64,000 bases of DNA from Liolophura sinensis (Eukaryota > Mollusca > Polyplacophora > Chitonida > Chitonidae), in assembly GCF_032854445.1 (NCBI RefSeq), contig NC_088301.1, positions 54,607,187 to 54,671,186 of the forward strand. The letters run 5' to 3'. How positions within the stretch are numbered: position 1 is the first letter of the stretch; each line of letters begins with the position of its first letter. This document shows, piece after piece, positions 61,865 to 64,000 of this stretch. Position numbers and translations under genes: made by a program. A model generated the notes under the pieces. The model was not told the origin of the DNA. It made no database searches and saw only the letters and a program-made list of their open reading frames with translations.

Positions 61865-62235
61865 TCACGACTGATGTCATTACAGTGTCCCTTTGTAGCA
61901 CGTCAGATATCACAACTCTGACTCCTTGTGGCACTCCTGATATCACAACAGTGTCTTTGTAGCAAGCCTAATATAACAGCAATGTTTTCTTGTAACATGT
62001 CTGAATTCACTACGTGTATACTTCGCCACACCTGATCTCACAACTGTGTCTCCTTGTAGTACGACTGATAAAACAACTGTGTATCCTTGTAGCATGACTG
62101 ATATCACAACGGTGTATACTTGTAGCATGAGTGATATCACAACGGTGTGTTCTTGTAGCATGACTGATACAAAAACGGTATCTCCTTGTAGGATGACAAG
62201 AACAACAACGAAGTCTCCTTGTAGCATGACTTGTA
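61865..62235 (+). repeat. 33-bp minisatellite with Thr/Cys-rich translation, about 11 copies
   Basis: The unit is about GATATCACAACGGTGTATAC + TTGTAGCATGACT. One forward frame reads an 11-residue repeat such as TDITTVYPCSM; it is broken by stops and a shift in the middle copies (about 61960-62040). The minus strand also stays open with MLQGYTVVIS-type repeats. Either a degenerate coding repeat or a non-coding minisatellite. Confidence 0.8.
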
Positions 62236-64000
62236 GCTTGGTTGGCACAGCTACCTTAGTGGAAAGTGTTCTCGAAATTACCGGATATTACACACCGATA
62301 AGAACACGTAAACTTTGAACCGATCACCACCTTTACATAAAGCGATAATTGCCAAATTTCATTACAACGAGGAACAACTTTCCGAAAACTTCGGAAGTCA
62401 CGTTCCTAGTAATTTATTTCGCAAAACATTGCCTAGCGCCAGATATATCAGAGAAAAGTGACGAAGTTTGAATTTGGACCATGGGAAATATTGATCCTGG
62501 ACAAATGCCCCGCGGACAGAAGCCACGTGGACAAGAACCCCGTCGGGCAAAAGCCCCGTCGTCTTAATTAACCGACAAAACATATCCAACAGTGTAACAA
62601 ACATGATGTAAATATTTCTTGACGGGAATTCATTTAGTGTGACTTTGATATCCATCTAGAAAGGACTCGGCGCTGTAAAGCGGAGAATCGGACCCAGAGA
62701 GGTACGACAAGAAAGTGCAAATTTCAAAATCTCAATACAATTCTGTAATTTTCGGAATCAGAAGTATAAAACTTGGTCGAAGGACTCATGAAAGTTATAA
62801 TGCCATAAAACAGATGTTTGATTAGTAATAACCGTCCAAAAATGCACTCTCGATCATAAAGTTTTTCGTTCAAACGAGGCACTGTTTTTAATTCACTGTA
62901 TCAAGATCAACCCTAACCAGAAAATATCTTTGCTGAAACCTTCATGTTTTTATTTCCGCGTGCCATCAAAGTTTCGTTTTGTTTAACGTTTGTCCTTATG
63001 TGTAAAACATACATATTATATTTACTTTATCATGTACTGAGTTTGTCATGTTTTATCAAGTTTAAAATCTGTATTTGGGCATTGGTCTATCAGGAATCCT
63101 TCACAGTATATTGCGCTAACGAAGTCGCTGCGGAGAAAAGCTTACACATCGGGGAAGAGATTGAACCTTTGTGGTTCTTTTTTTTCTTTGGAAACATACT
63201 TTTGTGTAAATAAAGAGAAAGACGGTCTTGCATTAAATAAGTGTTATATTGCATTAGAATGGCTAAGCTATGGTATTACGAAAAATTTGGTAATTATAGA
63301 AGACGTATAAGGCTGAATTTTATATATGTTAAACATTTATTTAATTGATTAAATAAATTTAGATTTAATTTAAATTAAATTTAGTTGGTGCACAACCGCG
63401 TGCTCAAGAATTTTTCAAAAAGATACATTTGTAGAGTAGTTTATAACTCTACAGTGTCTAATGCCAAAAAAGATATTTAAGTGTGAATGTAGCCGGTTAG
63501 AATTTTTCGATTTTATAACCTATACATCGCTTCAACAGAACTGAAAAAAGAAGTAGCCTTACGAGTGTGTTAGCAGCTGTCAGTCAAAGCTGTGGTCATT
63601 TTCTCTGCTCGAGGTTCACAGTTTCTTGCACTGTAGTATACAGTAGGATACTCCGTCGAAATCATTGCGGAGGAGTCGTAATAGCGGAGATAATGGTCAA
63701 ATCATAGGAAACAATTGTATTCGAACACACCTTCGATCTCTTTGACCAAATTACAGTAAGAGCGACACATTAGGTGAATAAGCCTTACTCAATGTTTTTG
63801 TATCAAAGTATATTCCTGTTGCGTTTGTATATCATATTATTATAACATTAAAAGAATATGAACCCAACAAAGCTGTCTGACACTTTTTCAATTTTTTCAA
63901 AATGAATTAGATATAGGTCTAATACAATAACATTGTCACTACCATGGATCGATAATCACAAATGTGAGGCGAAATAAAATGTATTTAAAATGGTCAATAC
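62236..64000. other. Right edge; no gene seen
   Basis: A short 15-bp-period run at about 62492-62565 (CCCCGCGGACAGAAG, CCACGTGGACAAGAA, CCCCGTCGGGCAAAA) is probably part of a dispersed element. A faint SINE tail (GTGCTCAAGAATTTTTC) is at about 63385-63417. The remainder is A+T rich. Confidence 0.4.

Noticed and set aside
62944-63213. Possible small membrane protein (89 codons)
   Set aside because: Hydrophobicity follows from T-rich DNA; no supporting context or splice sites.

Overview
The window looks like a lophotrochozoan (mollusc- or brachiopod-like) nuclear genome. Genes are split by GT-AG introns, the non-coding DNA is A+T rich, and tRNA-derived SINEs of the type common in marine lophotrochozoans are scattered on both strands. 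This identification is by eye; no database was consulted.

Region 1 (about 90-19,512, + strand) holds the 3' two thirds of a very large gene. Eight exons join in frame apart from one single-base shift and encode about 1,900 residues of Ser/Thr-rich, probably nuclear protein. The end looks by eye like a PIN-type fold, and the stop is at 19,510-19,512. Introns carry two TIR transposon-like elements (2,181-3,111 and 17,712-18,359) and a 2-kb 48-bp minisatellite (7,082-9,140) that is open in all three forward frames.

Region 2 (about 19.5-27.6 kb) shows no convincing gene. It has SINE pieces, a 39-40-bp tandem array, and a roughly 2.1-kb fold-back inverted-repeat complex that appears to have split that array.

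Region 3 (27.8-42.0 kb, - strand) holds two thrombospondin type-1 repeat (TSR) genes in tandem. The larger one (33,976-41,967) has a signal peptide, an N-terminal Cys module matching the TB/TSR0 module of properdin, a lysine-rich linker, six TSRs and a possible acidic tail. That is the architecture of vertebrate properdin (complement factor P). The smaller one (27,816-31,438) has a signal peptide followed by only a TSR5-like and a TSR6-like exon. Several TSR exons contain isolated 1-nt indels, while splice sites and cysteines are intact. Residual assembly errors fit this better than old decay, but the sequence alone cannot settle it.

Region 4 (46.1-59.8 kb) holds two head-to-head paralogues encoding signal peptide + PAN/apple + C-type lectin domain: - strand 46,142-50,306 and + strand 53,398-56,358. 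Their sugar-binding-loop motifs differ (EPD and QPD). A 170-bp tandem array invaded by a SINE lies between them. A decayed third copy of the last lectin exon lies at 59,515-59,714.

Region 5 (60-64 kb) has a (GACA)n(CA)n microsatellite, a 33-bp Thr/Cys-coding-looking minisatellite and no convincing gene. Taken together, the right half reads as a small innate-immunity neighbourhood: a properdin-like complement stabiliser and a paralogue near secreted lectins. Functional linkage is inference.
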